Virus record (IMG/VR): IMGVR_UViG_3300044638_007832
Location: 1-26,213 of that record
Origin: a virus
Reading direction: 5' to 3' (one strand)
Length of the DNA: 26,213 bases
The notes beneath the pieces were generated by a model. It had not been told where the DNA came from. It made no database searches and was given only the letters and a program-made list of their open reading frames with translations. Positions within the stretch are counted from its first letter, which is position 1. Each line of letters begins with the position of its first letter. A program made the position numbers and the translations under genes. Positions 1 to 7,298 of the stretch are shown piece after piece.

Positions 1-314
1 TTATAGAGATTGAAGAAACTTCTAAGTTAAGATATCTTAGAAATGCTTGGAAAGTAGATGATAATGGTCAAATATTTTTTGATAGAAACAAAGGAGAAGA
101 ATTAAAAAAAGAACAATTTAGAAATTTGCGAAAACCATTCTTGGAAAAACTAGACGTGCAATTTATGCGAGCTTTAGAAGCTGGCGACACATCTTCTTTG
201 CCTCAAATTGCCGCAAAAAAACAACAACTAAGAGACATAACTGATATAAGTTTTAATGATTACGATACTCCCCAAAAACTTCATGAATTTATACCAGATA
301 TTTTAAAAACTTAA
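1..314 (+). CDS. Tail-assembly-chaperone-like protein, C-terminal part (5' end outside window)
   Basis: The reading frame is open from base 3 to the TAA at 312-314 (103 residues visible) with no stop upstream, so the gene begins before the window. An internal TTG at 126 could serve as a start but would cut an obviously continuous protein. The C-terminal half reads L-x-K-L-D-V-x-F-M-R-A-L-E-A-G-D, then I-A-A-K-K-Q and L-R-D-I. This resembles the C-terminal block of phage tail assembly chaperone and tail-fibre-associated proteins (the Phage_tail_APC type: charged N-terminal part, LDV, an ALE-GD step, a K/Q-rich helix, LRD). In such proteins the domain sits at the end of a fibre or tail protein or stands alone as a chaperone; the visible part cannot tell which. 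It is followed after 12 bases by the FkbM gene on the same strand. Confidence 0.7.
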   Translation, partial: IEIEETSKLRYLRNAWKVDDNGQIFFDRNKGEELKKEQFRNLRKPFLEKLDVQFMRALEAGDTSSLPQIAAKKQQLRDITDISFNDYDTPQKLHEFIPDILKT

Positions 315-326
315 TATATAATAGTC

Positions 327-956
327 ATGGGTTATTCTTATGACTATTATGTAGAAACTTGTTTAATGTTGCGGCAGAATGGATTTTATCCAAAAAGAAT
401 ATTAGATATTGGCGCAAGCGTCTGTCAAACGGCAGACGTTATGCATGATGTTTGGCGTGTTGCTTATATCGTTCTTTTTGAAGGCAACAAAGAATGTGAG
501 CCTTTGTACAAAATAAAAGATTATGCTTATCATATCAAATTACTTGGTAAAGAAAATGGAATCGCCAAATTCTATAAAACGAAATGGAGTCCCATTTGTT
601 CAGGCAATTCTATATACAAAGAAAACTCGTCAACCTACAATGAAGAAAACTTGATAGTCGAAGAGTTGCCGATTTATAAACTAGATGATTGCATTAATGG
701 CATTTTTGATCTAATAAAAATTGATACTCAAGGTAGTGAATTAGATATTATCAATGGAGGATTGCAGACTTTCTCAAACGCCAAAGTAGTTATCGCAGAA
801 GTGTCTTTAACTAATTACAATGAAGGCGGCTGCACGAAGCAACAGATTGTCGATAAAATGATTAGTCTAAAGTTCGATCTTATATCTATAATAGAATCAG
901 TAGTAAATGAAAACAATGAACTAATCGCTGAAAGTTTATTATTTATCAAACCTTAA
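327..956 (+). CDS. FkbM-family SAM-dependent methyltransferase
   Basis: A 209-residue protein. It carries the class I methyltransferase motif I as ILDIGA (residues 25-30), an acidic residue after strand 2 (E52, in LFEG), and the FkbM hallmark LIKIDTQGSELDIINGG at about 129-145, followed by the strand VVIAEVSL at about 154-161. FkbM enzymes usually O-methylate sugars or small molecules using S-adenosylmethionine. The length fits a stand-alone catalytic domain. There is no signal peptide or membrane segment. The ATG is preceded by an AT-rich tract with no Shine-Dalgarno site. The gene converges on the minus-strand glycosyltransferase and their stop codons overlap (TTAA at 953-956). With two glycosyltransferases and a sulfotransferase nearby, a role in capping or modifying a glycan is likely; the acceptor is unknown. 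Confidence 0.85.
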   Translation: MGYSYDYYVETCLMLRQNGFYPKRILDIGASVCQTADVMHDVWRVAYIVLFEGNKECEPLYKIKDYAYHIKLLGKENGIAKFYKTKWSPICSGNSIYKENSSTYNEENLIVEELPIYKLDDCINGIFDLIKIDTQGSELDIINGGLQTFSNAKVVIAEVSLTNYNEGGCTKQQIVDKMISLKFDLISIIESVVNENNELIAESLLFIKP

Positions 957-1918
957 AGATCTAAAATCTTCTTCCACCATTTTATTACCATTTGTGGGCG
1001 AAAGTTTCTTGGGTTTTGTTGATTTGGAGCGTAATTCTTGAAGTAGTTTATGTATGTATGCATGTCAGAGGTCAAGCTGTTATTATTTATTAATTCTGGC
1101 AATGATCCTAGACAATTGAGTCCATAAATAAATGGTGTCGTTTTAAGAATATCAGCCAATACAACACTTATACCAAAAGTTTCGGGCATCATATTTACAT
1201 AAAACATGCCTTTGCATTTTGCCATAAGTTCAACAACTTCTTTAAAATTCAACGTACCAATATAATTGACATTATAATTTACATCGGTAATATCATTTTT
1301 TGGATTATCATATCCCGGCAAACATACATTTAAGACATCAGTGCCAGATAGTATTTTTTCGTCTTTTAAATATTTCCACATCTGCAAAGTATGTGGATAT
1401 CCTTTCATTAAACTACTGGCATATATATAATTTTTCTTATTTTGAGGAATTGGATAATCGTACACCCAATCAGGAATCATAAAATAAATAATATGTTTGT
1501 TCCAATGATCAGGAAATAAATTGTCTTGAAATTTGCTGAGAGTAATTAAAGATAACTTCTTTTCCTCAAATAATTTATAGAATTTTAGATTATGAACGCC
1601 ATTAAGATCAGTTGCCCACATGAAAGCTTTTTTGTGGGCGATCTTTGGAATGTCGCTGTATCTATGAATTATTAAATTTTTACATTTTACCTTGTATTTA
1701 TTTACTAAAACATTTGGTAAATACAATACGTTATTTATATATATTTCTTTTTCGCAGTTATTGAAGCAGATAACTTTATATCCTTCTTTCGCCAACTCTT
1801 CAAGAAGAAGAATGGCTTGAAATTCGCTGCCGCCCATGCCTTTTTCATGCATGGTATTGCCAGTATAAGACATTCCGATACTGTCAAATAAAATTATATC
1901 TGCGAAAATTTCGTTCAT
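953..1918 (-). CDS. Glycosyltransferase, GT4-like (GT-B fold)
   Basis: A 321-residue protein. The N-terminal region has the donor/acceptor-site loop typical of GT4 enzymes, GMGGSEFQAILLLEELAKEGY (about residues 28-48), followed by a Rossmann-type strand. The C-terminal half has IYASSLMKGYPHTLQMW, which matches the GT4 pattern of a strand followed by a KG...L segment. Near residues 245-256 is MPETFGISVVLADIL, which corresponds to the E-x7-E nucleotide-sugar-binding region but with a non-acidic second position (A-D instead of E). The protein is shorter than typical GT4 enzymes of 350-400 residues. Its ATG overlaps the stop of the upstream gene as ATGA (1915-1918), so the two glycosyltransferases are translationally coupled. 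A sugar-transfer role on a phage or host glycan is inferred; the substrate cannot be read from sequence. Confidence 0.8.
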   Translation of the reverse strand: MNEIFADIILFDSIGMSYTGNTMHEKGMGGSEFQAILLLEELAKEGYKVICFNNCEKEIYINNVLYLPNVLVNKYKVKCKNLIIHRYSDIPKIAHKKAFMWATDLNGVHNLKFYKLFEEKKLSLITLSKFQDNLFPDHWNKHIIYFMIPDWVYDYPIPQNKKNYIYASSLMKGYPHTLQMWKYLKDEKILSGTDVLNVCLPGYDNPKNDITDVNYNVNYIGTLNFKEVVELMAKCKGMFYVNMMPETFGISVVLADILKTTPFIYGLNCLGSLPELINNNSLTSDMHTYINYFKNYAPNQQNPRNFRPQMVIKWWKKILDL

Positions 1919-2679
1919 ACAAGAACTTTGAAATCGTCATCTGGATCACTCTTTGCAAAATATCTAGAAATATCTGTTACTGGTTGTGGATTGAAAGTTT
2001 CTTGCTTCTTAAAAGAATTAATCCATTTACCTACGTCGCCAACAAATGTCTTCGTACCTGTGTGCGAGCAGGTAATCTTTGTGTCAAGGTAAACGCTGTT
2101 TCCAAGATTGCGCCACTTTTTGCACATATAAATGTCTTCGCTAATAAGATCGCCATCTTCGCACACAACTTCGAACACCATGCGTGTGTCGCCCTTTTCA
2201 GATGTGTAAGGCTTTGAGATTTCCCAAAGAACTTCCATAGCCTTGCGGGAAATCTTCATGAAGCCGCAACCCAATCCAGCAACTTCCAAAAGACCATCTT
2301 TGTCAATGCTTAGATTCAGTTTGCTGTTATCTTTGTCGAGAGCTTTTACTACATAAAGTTCTTCATTGTCGCTCTTCTTTCTATAGCTGCCGCCAATCAA
2401 ATCTTTGTCGCTATTTACTAGTTTATAAAAGTCCAATGGATTCCAGCCGACATCACCATCAATAAAAAACAATACATCAATATCGTTGCTGTAAGCTAGT
2501 TTAAATAAATCGTTTCGGGCGCGTTGAATAAGAGAGTCGTAACAAATAAATAATGGAAAAACTTCTACATTATTCTTTTCTGCTAAAGATAGAGTGTTTA
2601 GAAGTGAGTCGATGTAATAAACATCAAGTTTGCCGTCGTATGATGGAGTTGCGATTAAAACTTTCTTTTTATCAGCCAT
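1915..2679 (-). CDS. Glycosyltransferase, GT-A fold with DxD motif
   Basis: A 254-residue protein. It opens with a strand VLIATPSYDG (7-16), then the helix DSLIQRARNDL (48-58), and the metal/nucleotide-binding motif D74-G-D76 in VLFFIDGDV. It continues with GCGFMKISRKAME, as seen in the acceptor region of GT-A enzymes, a candidate catalytic acid in SEDIYMC (E181/D182), and a late histidine H206 in TCSHTG that could complete metal binding. All key residues expected of an active enzyme are present. The start is the ATG at 2679, spaced 7 T from a GAGG Shine-Dalgarno site. That site lies in the 3' arm of a terminator-like hairpin (2680-2712), so translation may depend on hairpin state. The gene overlaps the downstream GT4-like gene by four bases. 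Confidence 0.8.
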   Translation of the reverse strand: MADKKKVLIATPSYDGKLDVYYIDSLLNTLSLAEKNNVEVFPLFICYDSLIQRARNDLFKLAYSNDIDVLFFIDGDVGWNPLDFYKLVNSDKDLIGGSYRKKSDNEELYVVKALDKDNSKLNLSIDKDGLLEVAGLGCGFMKISRKAMEVLWEISKPYTSEKGDTRMVFEVVCEDGDLISEDIYMCKKWRNLGNSVYLDTKITCSHTGTKTFVGDVGKWINSFKKQETFNPQPVTDISRYFAKSDPDDDFKVLV

Positions 2680-2712
2680 AAAAAAACCTCAAGAACGATA
2701 TGTCCTTGAGGT
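2680..2712 (-). terminator. Hairpin plus T-run that also contains the downstream ribosome binding site
   Basis: Read on the minus strand, an 11-bp stem with one G-T wobble (arms 2712-2702 and 2696-2686) closes a 5-base loop and is followed by seven T, the form of an intrinsic terminator for the sulfotransferase and 93-residue genes. The T-run ends directly at the glycosyltransferase ATG (2679), and the GAGG at the end of the stem is that gene's only plausible Shine-Dalgarno site. The element may therefore both attenuate transcription and mask translation initiation. On the plus strand the stem has one mismatch. Confidence 0.7.
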
Positions 2713-2747
2713 ATTTTAACTTTTTTGTTTATAGTTTTCTACTTGTA

Positions 2748-3029
2748 TTATCGGCTTAGAGCGGGTGGATATTCACCAGTAACAAGAGTAACTACAGCGG
2801 CAGCTAGTTCCGCATCAGTCCATTGACCAGCTTGATCATAAGTATCGCCAGACCAAACCGTATACCAATTATGAGCGTAAGGATTGGTGGATACTTTTAC
2901 CAAGCTTTTTACTGTCTTACCAACTGGATCATCAGTTGTTTGGAGGATTTCGATTTGACTGCTATTGGCAGCTTGTTGGATTTCTACTGCATTTGGTAGA
3001 TTAATAATTGGGAATACTGGATCGCTCAT
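2748..3029 (-). CDS. Hypothetical protein, 93 residues
   Basis: I do not recognise this protein. It has no signal peptide, transmembrane segment or cysteine. The N-terminal third is polar (QQAANSSQIEILQTTDD) and the middle reads like a beta-rich region (NPYAHNWYTVWSGDTYDQAG). The C-terminal part starts with a short helix, WTDAELAAAVVTLVTG. It begins with an ATG 41 bases after the sulfotransferase stop, on the same strand and without a visible Shine-Dalgarno site, and ends 35 bases before the hairpin. A small virion or fibre-associated protein, or a protein acted on by the neighbouring modification enzymes, is possible, but nothing in the sequence shows it. Its place between intact genes in one operon supports it being a real gene. 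Confidence 0.6.
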   Translation of the reverse strand: MSDPVFPIINLPNAVEIQQAANSSQIEILQTTDDPVGKTVKSLVKVSTNPYAHNWYTVWSGDTYDQAGQWTDAELAAAVVTLVTGEYPPALSR

Positions 3030-3070
3030 ATTTTGTATATATTTTTACACTATTTTTGTATCTATAGAAA

Positions 3071-3895
3071 TTAATAATCGTAACTAAAAGCCTTGTAGAA
3101 CCAAGAAAATCTATTATAAATATTATCGCAGTTCTGCTTGCCTAACACATCGATATAATCATTTGGAACAGGCTTGATAACTTTCTGAATAGTATGGTCG
3201 CCGAAAGGAATATGCATACGATCATCTTCAAAAGTTTTTTGTTCAACATTGTTAAAGTCATGTTGATAAAATGGCAATTCAAGATATTCATAAACTCGCT
3301 GCATTTCACGTTGAGGATTGGCTGCAAAGTTTTCAAACTTAATAAATAAACACTTTTTGCTTAACTTACGCATGATTGTGTCGTATAATACATCCATACT
3401 CACTGCAAGTGGCGGCGCTTGCATTAAAAAGTAATCTATTCTTTTATCTACTGTTGTGTTGCGAAGTTCGTTCCAATTCTGAAGACCAGCATCTATGTTT
3501 TGATGTTGTCGCCACTTTTTTTCCATGCTTGCGACTACTGCTCGCAGATCGCGAACCATAACAATAACCTTTGGTTCTGGATAATACCAGTTTAAAAAGT
3601 CATAAGTCACACTCCAACCTCTGCTCTTATCAATAATATATTTCTTATCGGTGATGGCGTTGAAGTATGCGAACATGCCTTCTTTGCAAAGAGCTTTAAA
3701 CGCTGGTTCAACAACATTTATATCTTGAGCCTTGAATTCTATATTTGTAGAATATATATTTCTGGCATTAAGAAAGATTTCGATCAACCCACTTGTTGGT
3801 GTGGCGTAAAAATCAGGATTTTGGGCTAGTACGTTTTGTAATAATGTCGAACCTGCTCTCGGCAAAGAGCATTGAAAAAATATCTTTTCAACCAT
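3071..3895 (-). CDS. Sulfotransferase (PAPS-dependent)
   Basis: 274 residues from the ATG at 3895. The 5'-phosphosulfate-binding loop is FFQCSLPRAGSTLLQNVL (residues 6-23; the family pattern is LPRSGTTLL). The 3'-phosphate-binding region is VIVMVRDLRAVVASMEKKW, containing the conserved R and S. Further on, IKFENFAANPQREMQRVYEYLELPF matches the family's late segment (Y/F-E-D/N-L ... P ... Y-FL-L). Such enzymes move a sulfuryl group from PAPS to a hydroxyl or amino group of a sugar, protein or lipid. The frame stays open upstream to 3967, but that part would be antisense to the P-loop of the divergent kinase-like gene, and family members start just before this loop. Only 10 bases separate its ATG from that of the APS kinase-like gene, which could make its donor. 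Confidence 0.82.
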   Translation of the reverse strand: MVEKIFFQCSLPRAGSTLLQNVLAQNPDFYATPTSGLIEIFLNARNIYSTNIEFKAQDINVVEPAFKALCKEGMFAYFNAITDKKYIIDKSRGWSVTYDFLNWYYPEPKVIVMVRDLRAVVASMEKKWRQHQNIDAGLQNWNELRNTTVDKRIDYFLMQAPPLAVSMDVLYDTIMRKLSKKCLFIKFENFAANPQREMQRVYEYLELPFYQHDFNNVEQKTFEDDRMHIPFGDHTIQKVIKPVPNDYIDVLGKQNCDNIYNRFSWFYKAFSYDY

Positions 3896-3905
3896 ACCAT
3901 ATATT

Positions 3906-4361
3906 ATGTCAGTTGGTTCGTTTTTAAAGGTGTTAATCATGGGTTTACCGGGATCTGGTAAAACCACATTAGCAGCAGATTTGTTTTATCTTTTAAGTAG
4001 TAATTATAAGTGCCATTGGTTAAATGCAGACAAAGTTCGTGAACAATTCAATGATTGGGATTTCAGCGAAGCTGGTCGTGAGCGCCAAGCCAAAAGAATG
4101 AAAGATCTGGCTGATATGCACGGCCAATATAATGAAATAATTATTTGTGATTTCGTGTGTCCTTTGCAGAAAACTAGAGATCAATTTAATCCTGATTTTA
4201 TAATCTTTATGAATACTATTAATCAATCAAGATATGAGGATACGAATAAAGTATTTGAGCCGCCAAAAAAGTTTGATATCGAAGTCAAAAGCAAGAATAG
4301 TAACTATTATTCTAAAATGATCTACAACGAAATAGTTCATAAAATGAATAAAAAAGTGTAA
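3906..4361 (+). CDS. APS kinase-like P-loop kinase (CysC-like)
   Basis: A 151-residue P-loop protein. After a first strand LKVLIM comes the Walker A loop GLPGSGKTT (residues 13-21). Next is NADKVREQFNDWDFSEAGR, which follows the adenylylsulfate kinase pattern D-G-D-x-x-R ... N-x-D-x-x-F-S-x-x-x-R, then a helix and the strand IIICDFVCPLQKTRDQF, equivalent to the V-S-F-I-S-P-Y-R-x-x-R block. It lacks a DFV-type sulfurylase fusion and is somewhat shorter than bacterial CysC (about 200 residues), with the C-terminal lid reduced. APS kinase phosphorylates adenylylsulfate to PAPS, the sulfotransferase donor, and a sulfotransferase gene lies divergently next to it. The ATG at 3906 is preferred over that at 3939 because the first strand precedes the P-loop. 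An AAA_33-type nucleotide or polynucleotide kinase remains possible. Confidence 0.75.
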   Translation: MSVGSFLKVLIMGLPGSGKTTLAADLFYLLSSNYKCHWLNADKVREQFNDWDFSEAGRERQAKRMKDLADMHGQYNEIIICDFVCPLQKTRDQFNPDFIIFMNTINQSRYEDTNKVFEPPKKFDIEVKSKNSNYYSKMIYNEIVHKMNKKV

Positions 4362-4370
4362 GTAGTATAT

Positions 4371-4886
4371 ATGGTTAATTATAGCGTCCATGATTTGGCT
4401 GATGAGATTTTTGGAAACGAATTCGACTACGACAGTGGTTATGCCCAGTTTTATTATATTTCTGGATGGCTTGGTAATAATGTCGGACTATTAAATACAA
4501 AATTATTTACTAATTTTAGTGTTGATGGTTCTAATTTCATTCCTACAGGAGAATTTAAACAGGAAGAAAGATCGATATATAAACAAATGTATTTGTACGA
4601 GTTTTATACAAAGAAAACTCGTCAAGTTCTTCGTGGAATAGATTCTAGTGTTGATTTCGTTACTCTTCGTGAAGGTGATACCATGATTACCCGTACAAAT
4701 AAAAATGAATTGGCTAAAACTTATCGTGGATTAGCTAATGATGCTAGAGAAGAAATGGAAAGATTAGTTACTGCTTATAATATATATCAAGCGGCACCAG
4801 TTCAAGTAGCGGGAGAAGATGGTTCGCCTATATTTACTGGTTCTGGATACTTCTATTATCCTTATGGATATGGCATTGGACCTTGA
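4371..4886 (+). CDS. Putative head-tail connector/neck structural protein
   Basis: A 171-residue protein without a signal peptide. An N-terminal aromatic-rich helical segment (IFGNEFDYDSGYAQFYYISG) leads to WLGNNVGLLNTKLFTNFS, then an E/K-rich helix with YKQMYLYEFYTKKTRQ. A conserved-looking block, TLREGDTMITRTNKNELAKTYRGLAND, is followed by a helix and a Y/G-rich tail (FYYPYGYGIGP). This layout (helix with a W-L-x-x-N-x-G-x-L-N step, aromatic helix, R-E-G-D loop, K-T-Y-R helix) reminds me of small connector or neck proteins of uncultured tailed phages, but I cannot assign it to a named family. It starts 9 bases after the kinase-like gene and ends just before the strong bidirectional terminator, so it closes the + strand unit. 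Confidence 0.65.
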   Translation: MVNYSVHDLADEIFGNEFDYDSGYAQFYYISGWLGNNVGLLNTKLFTNFSVDGSNFIPTGEFKQEERSIYKQMYLYEFYTKKTRQVLRGIDSSVDFVTLREGDTMITRTNKNELAKTYRGLANDAREEMERLVTAYNIYQAAPVQVAGEDGSPIFTGSGYFYYPYGYGIGP

Positions 4887-4904
4887 TTAATAGTTAAATT
4901 AAAT

Positions 4905-4940
4905 AAAAAACCCCCAGTCTTGCGACTGGGGGTTTATTGT
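4905..4940. terminator. Bidirectional intrinsic terminator between convergent genes
   Basis: A 9-bp GC-rich stem (4911-4919 with 4924-4932) closes the tetraloop TTGC and is extended by three A-T pairs. An A-run lies on the left and T-rich sequence on the right, so it can stop transcription from both sides. It sits between the stop of the + gene ending at 4886 and the stop of the - tail tube-like gene at 4950. It is by far the most GC-rich short stretch in the area. Confidence 0.92.
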
Positions 4941-4949
4941 TTTTATTTA

Positions 4950-6377
4950 TTAATAATTTCTACCACTACCGATTGTGTAGAAGTTGGCGATAGTGTATCC
5001 TAAGCCAGAGTAGAAGGCTGTTCCTTGAGAAGGATCATTAGCAGGAAGAGCATATCCACTTTCTAGAGCCATGTTGACTCCAGTGGCATAACTTCCGCTC
5101 ATAAACAATCCATTAGTAGAATCGTTTGCTCCACCGATTTGAATTGAATAGGTCAAATCAACAGTTTCATTACCTCCGATATCTTGAGTGTGATTTTCAC
5201 TGGTCAAGATAGCTCCACGGAAGTTGTAAGAAATCTTTGGAGTTGGATTTTGTCCGACATCAGCACATTGATTTAAAGTAATTGTGAATTGTTTTGTTGT
5301 TTGATTTCCGCAAAGAAAATCAAATAGATCTTTATTATCAACCATTTCATTTACTAATGCGTTAATAGTAATATCCATATTTAGAGGAACATTAACAACG
5401 CGATTGTAACCGAACAAGGCACCAAGTCTGCTAAGAGTTGTTCTAGCTAGAGGAACTGAGAATCCAAAACTTTGAATGTTAATAGCATTTGTTCCAATAT
5501 TTTCAACATTAACAAAGGTATCTTCTGCTGATGTACTAGCTCCTGGAACAGTAAGAACAATATCTCCTGGTCTCAAAGCTGTTACTGTGGCTGATCCAGT
5601 ACCTGCTGTTGTCCCAAGTTGAGCAGCATTGATCTTATAATACTTATTATATCCAGTAATTCTTGTAGCTGGAGAAGTCGCTGAACCGTTGTAAATAGCT
5701 GGTGAACTACCACTATATCCTACTCCAGCAGTTCCAGCTCTAACATCACTCTTGATATTGAATCCTTCAACAGTTACAGAAGCAGTAGGAACTTCGCCTA
5801 CAGAAGCTGTAAATTGATAATTAGTAACGAAACCATTACCGATGGCGATTACGCTATCAGTTGGAGATGTGATGGATGCTCCAACTACGTCTTCACCTTC
5901 GTCAACAGTTAAAATATAATAATTTTGTCCTTGAGTTTCTGATAAGAAACCAGAAACAGCTCCTGCTCCAGATACCATGGCAGTATCCCAAGATGGAGCG
6001 CCAGCAGTTGATGTAGTAGTTCCACCGAAATTGAATCCCATCAATCTTTCATTCAAGCCATCAGTAATATAATAGCTATAATCAAGAGTTACGGTGGGTG
6101 GTTCGTTAACGATAGTTCCGATACGAGCTAGTTTACCGAATTCATTGACATCTTGACGGTTAATTGTAAAGTTAAAATTACAATTTTGTACGCGATCTAG
6201 CTTATAAAGAAGACCTGTTCCATAGGTTCCAGATAAACCAGCAGCAACATTTCCATCTTGAGGTTGATTTTTAGCGGCAGCAGCGGTTGGTGCGCCAGAA
6301 GCCCAAAGTTGAACTCCTGTTGCGTTTGGAGCGATAAATAAAGCTTTGCTTTGATATATTACACGATTTCTTGACAT
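4950..6377 (-). CDS. Major tail tube-like protein
   Basis: A 475-residue beta-rich, A/G/T/S-rich protein with few cysteines, typical of an abundant virion subunit. The N-terminal part has CNFNFTINRQDVNEFGKLAR followed by PPTVTLDYSYYITDGLNERLMGF, a pattern I associate with phage tail tube subunits (strand, N-R-Q-D-V loop, strand). A second similar unit appears from about residue 300 (INIQSFGFSVPLARTTLSRLGA, then VNVPLNMDITINALVNEM), so two tube-type domains may be fused, with a Ser/Thr-rich Ig-like segment between. The C-terminus ends in a VDLTYSIQIGG strand and a G/S-rich tail. It lies downstream of neck-like genes on the same strand and on the far side of the divergent point from the tape measure gene. 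No Shine-Dalgarno site is visible. A sheath or other tail subunit is the main alternative. Confidence 0.72.
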   Translation of the reverse strand: MSRNRVIYQSKALFIAPNATGVQLWASGAPTAAAAKNQPQDGNVAAGLSGTYGTGLLYKLDRVQNCNFNFTINRQDVNEFGKLARIGTIVNEPPTVTLDYSYYITDGLNERLMGFNFGGTTTSTAGAPSWDTAMVSGAGAVSGFLSETQGQNYYILTVDEGEDVVGASITSPTDSVIAIGNGFVTNYQFTASVGEVPTASVTVEGFNIKSDVRAGTAGVGYSGSSPAIYNGSATSPATRITGYNKYYKINAAQLGTTAGTGSATVTALRPGDIVLTVPGASTSAEDTFVNVENIGTNAINIQSFGFSVPLARTTLSRLGALFGYNRVVNVPLNMDITINALVNEMVDNKDLFDFLCGNQTTKQFTITLNQCADVGQNPTPKISYNFRGAILTSENHTQDIGGNETVDLTYSIQIGGANDSTNGLFMSGSYATGVNMALESGYALPANDPSQGTAFYSGLGYTIANFYTIGSGRNY

Positions 6378-6434
6378 ATGTTTGTATAGTTAAATTGTTA
6401 ATATTTTTTACAGAGTAAAAGTATTTTTGGGAAA

Positions 6435-7298
6435 TTAATTCCTTGGGAAACGAACGTTTCCAATGTTGAATTCCATGAATCCGATGTGCAAATTTGGATT
6501 AAGTTCTTTAAGAACGTTGTCGCGAATCTTAGATATATCAATATCATATATAAAACAAGGATTCGTAAATCCACCATTTGTTATAGCGTTAGCGTAATTA
6601 AAACCAGTAGGATATAATCCTGTTTTTAATTGAGAAAACTCTCCCAATGGATGGGCGGTCATTGGTATAATTTTAAAACAACTATTGAAAGAATCGGCAA
6701 AAGTGCTTAAAACACCGTCTAATTGATATAGATTTTCAGCAAAAACAACACTTTTTATTTTTATATTCGTTTGATCTTGACCGCCAAATGAAAAAGGTTC
6801 GTTAAAATTATGTTCTAAAGATATAAAGCAACAAGGTGTGACGGGATTATATGGAGGAACATATGTTTCTTGAACAGTAAAACGACTGTTTTGTATATAT
6901 TTGCCTTCGATTATTAAATTGTCTTCTGGTTGATCTGTTATATAACTATTAATTTCTTTTACTGTGTAGGTGCCAGTTATATTTAAACCGCTTGACACTC
7001 CGCTATTAAATATTGCTCTGCCATTATTAAAATCGAGCATTAATCCGCTTGTTCCAGTAGGAACAAAGTTTCCATTGACGGTTAAGCCGCTTGGTATAAC
7101 CGCTCCAGTTATATTATGGTCAAAAACCCATTGTTTATATGGACTTCCATATACAACTTTGTTGCCTCCTAGTCTTGGGTCTTCATAATTATAAAATTTA
7201 GTAGTGTAAGTTTTATAAGCATCACTTCTTTTCATCAAAAAGTTATCATACCATAAAAAGAATGAATTTACTATGTCATGCGTAAATTTGGGTTTCAT
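6435..7298 (-). CDS. Putative tail/neck structural protein
   Basis: A 287-residue protein I cannot place in a named family. It starts with an aromatic helix (THDIVNSFFLWYDNFLMKRSDAY). Next is a loop region with Pro/Gly-rich beta strands (about 75-150). A central part containing CCFISLEHNFNEPFSFGGQDQTNIKIKSVVF follows, then a helix (LDGVLSTFADSFNSCFKIIP) and a C-terminal beta segment FMEFNIGNVRFPRN. Its start overlaps the stop of the upstream gene as ATGA (7295-7298), so it is coupled to the neck-like gene, and 57 bases separate its stop from the tube-like gene start. Position between neck and tube genes would fit a tail terminator or tail-to-head joining protein; this rests on gene order only. 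Confidence 0.6.
   Translation of the reverse strand: MKPKFTHDIVNSFFLWYDNFLMKRSDAYKTYTTKFYNYEDPRLGGNKVVYGSPYKQWVFDHNITGAVIPSGLTVNGNFVPTGTSGLMLDFNNGRAIFNSGVSSGLNITGTYTVKEINSYITDQPEDNLIIEGKYIQNSRFTVQETYVPPYNPVTPCCFISLEHNFNEPFSFGGQDQTNIKIKSVVFAENLYQLDGVLSTFADSFNSCFKIIPMTAHPLGEFSQLKTGLYPTGFNYANAITNGGFTNPCFIYDIDISKIRDNVLKELNPNLHIGFMEFNIGNVRFPRN

Noticed and set aside
126-314. Short gene starting at TTG 126
   Set aside because: The same frame is open to the window edge and the upstream residues look like part of the same protein, so the gene is cut by the window, not short.
3896-3967. Longer sulfotransferase start adding 24 residues
   Set aside because: The extension is antisense to the P-loop part of the kinase-like gene and has no Shine-Dalgarno support; the family begins just before the binding loop, which fits the ATG at 3895.
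4354-4371. GTGTAA seen before several starts (4371, 10145, 20674, 3029) as a shared promoter or leader motif
   Set aside because: At 4356-4361 it is the last codon plus stop of the upstream gene, and spacing to the start varies from 8 to 15 bases. A whole-genome motif search would be needed to support it.
6371-6400. TTGACA on the plus strand near the tail tube gene start
   Set aside because: It is the complement of the first codons of that gene, points against it, and no -10 box lies at proper distance.
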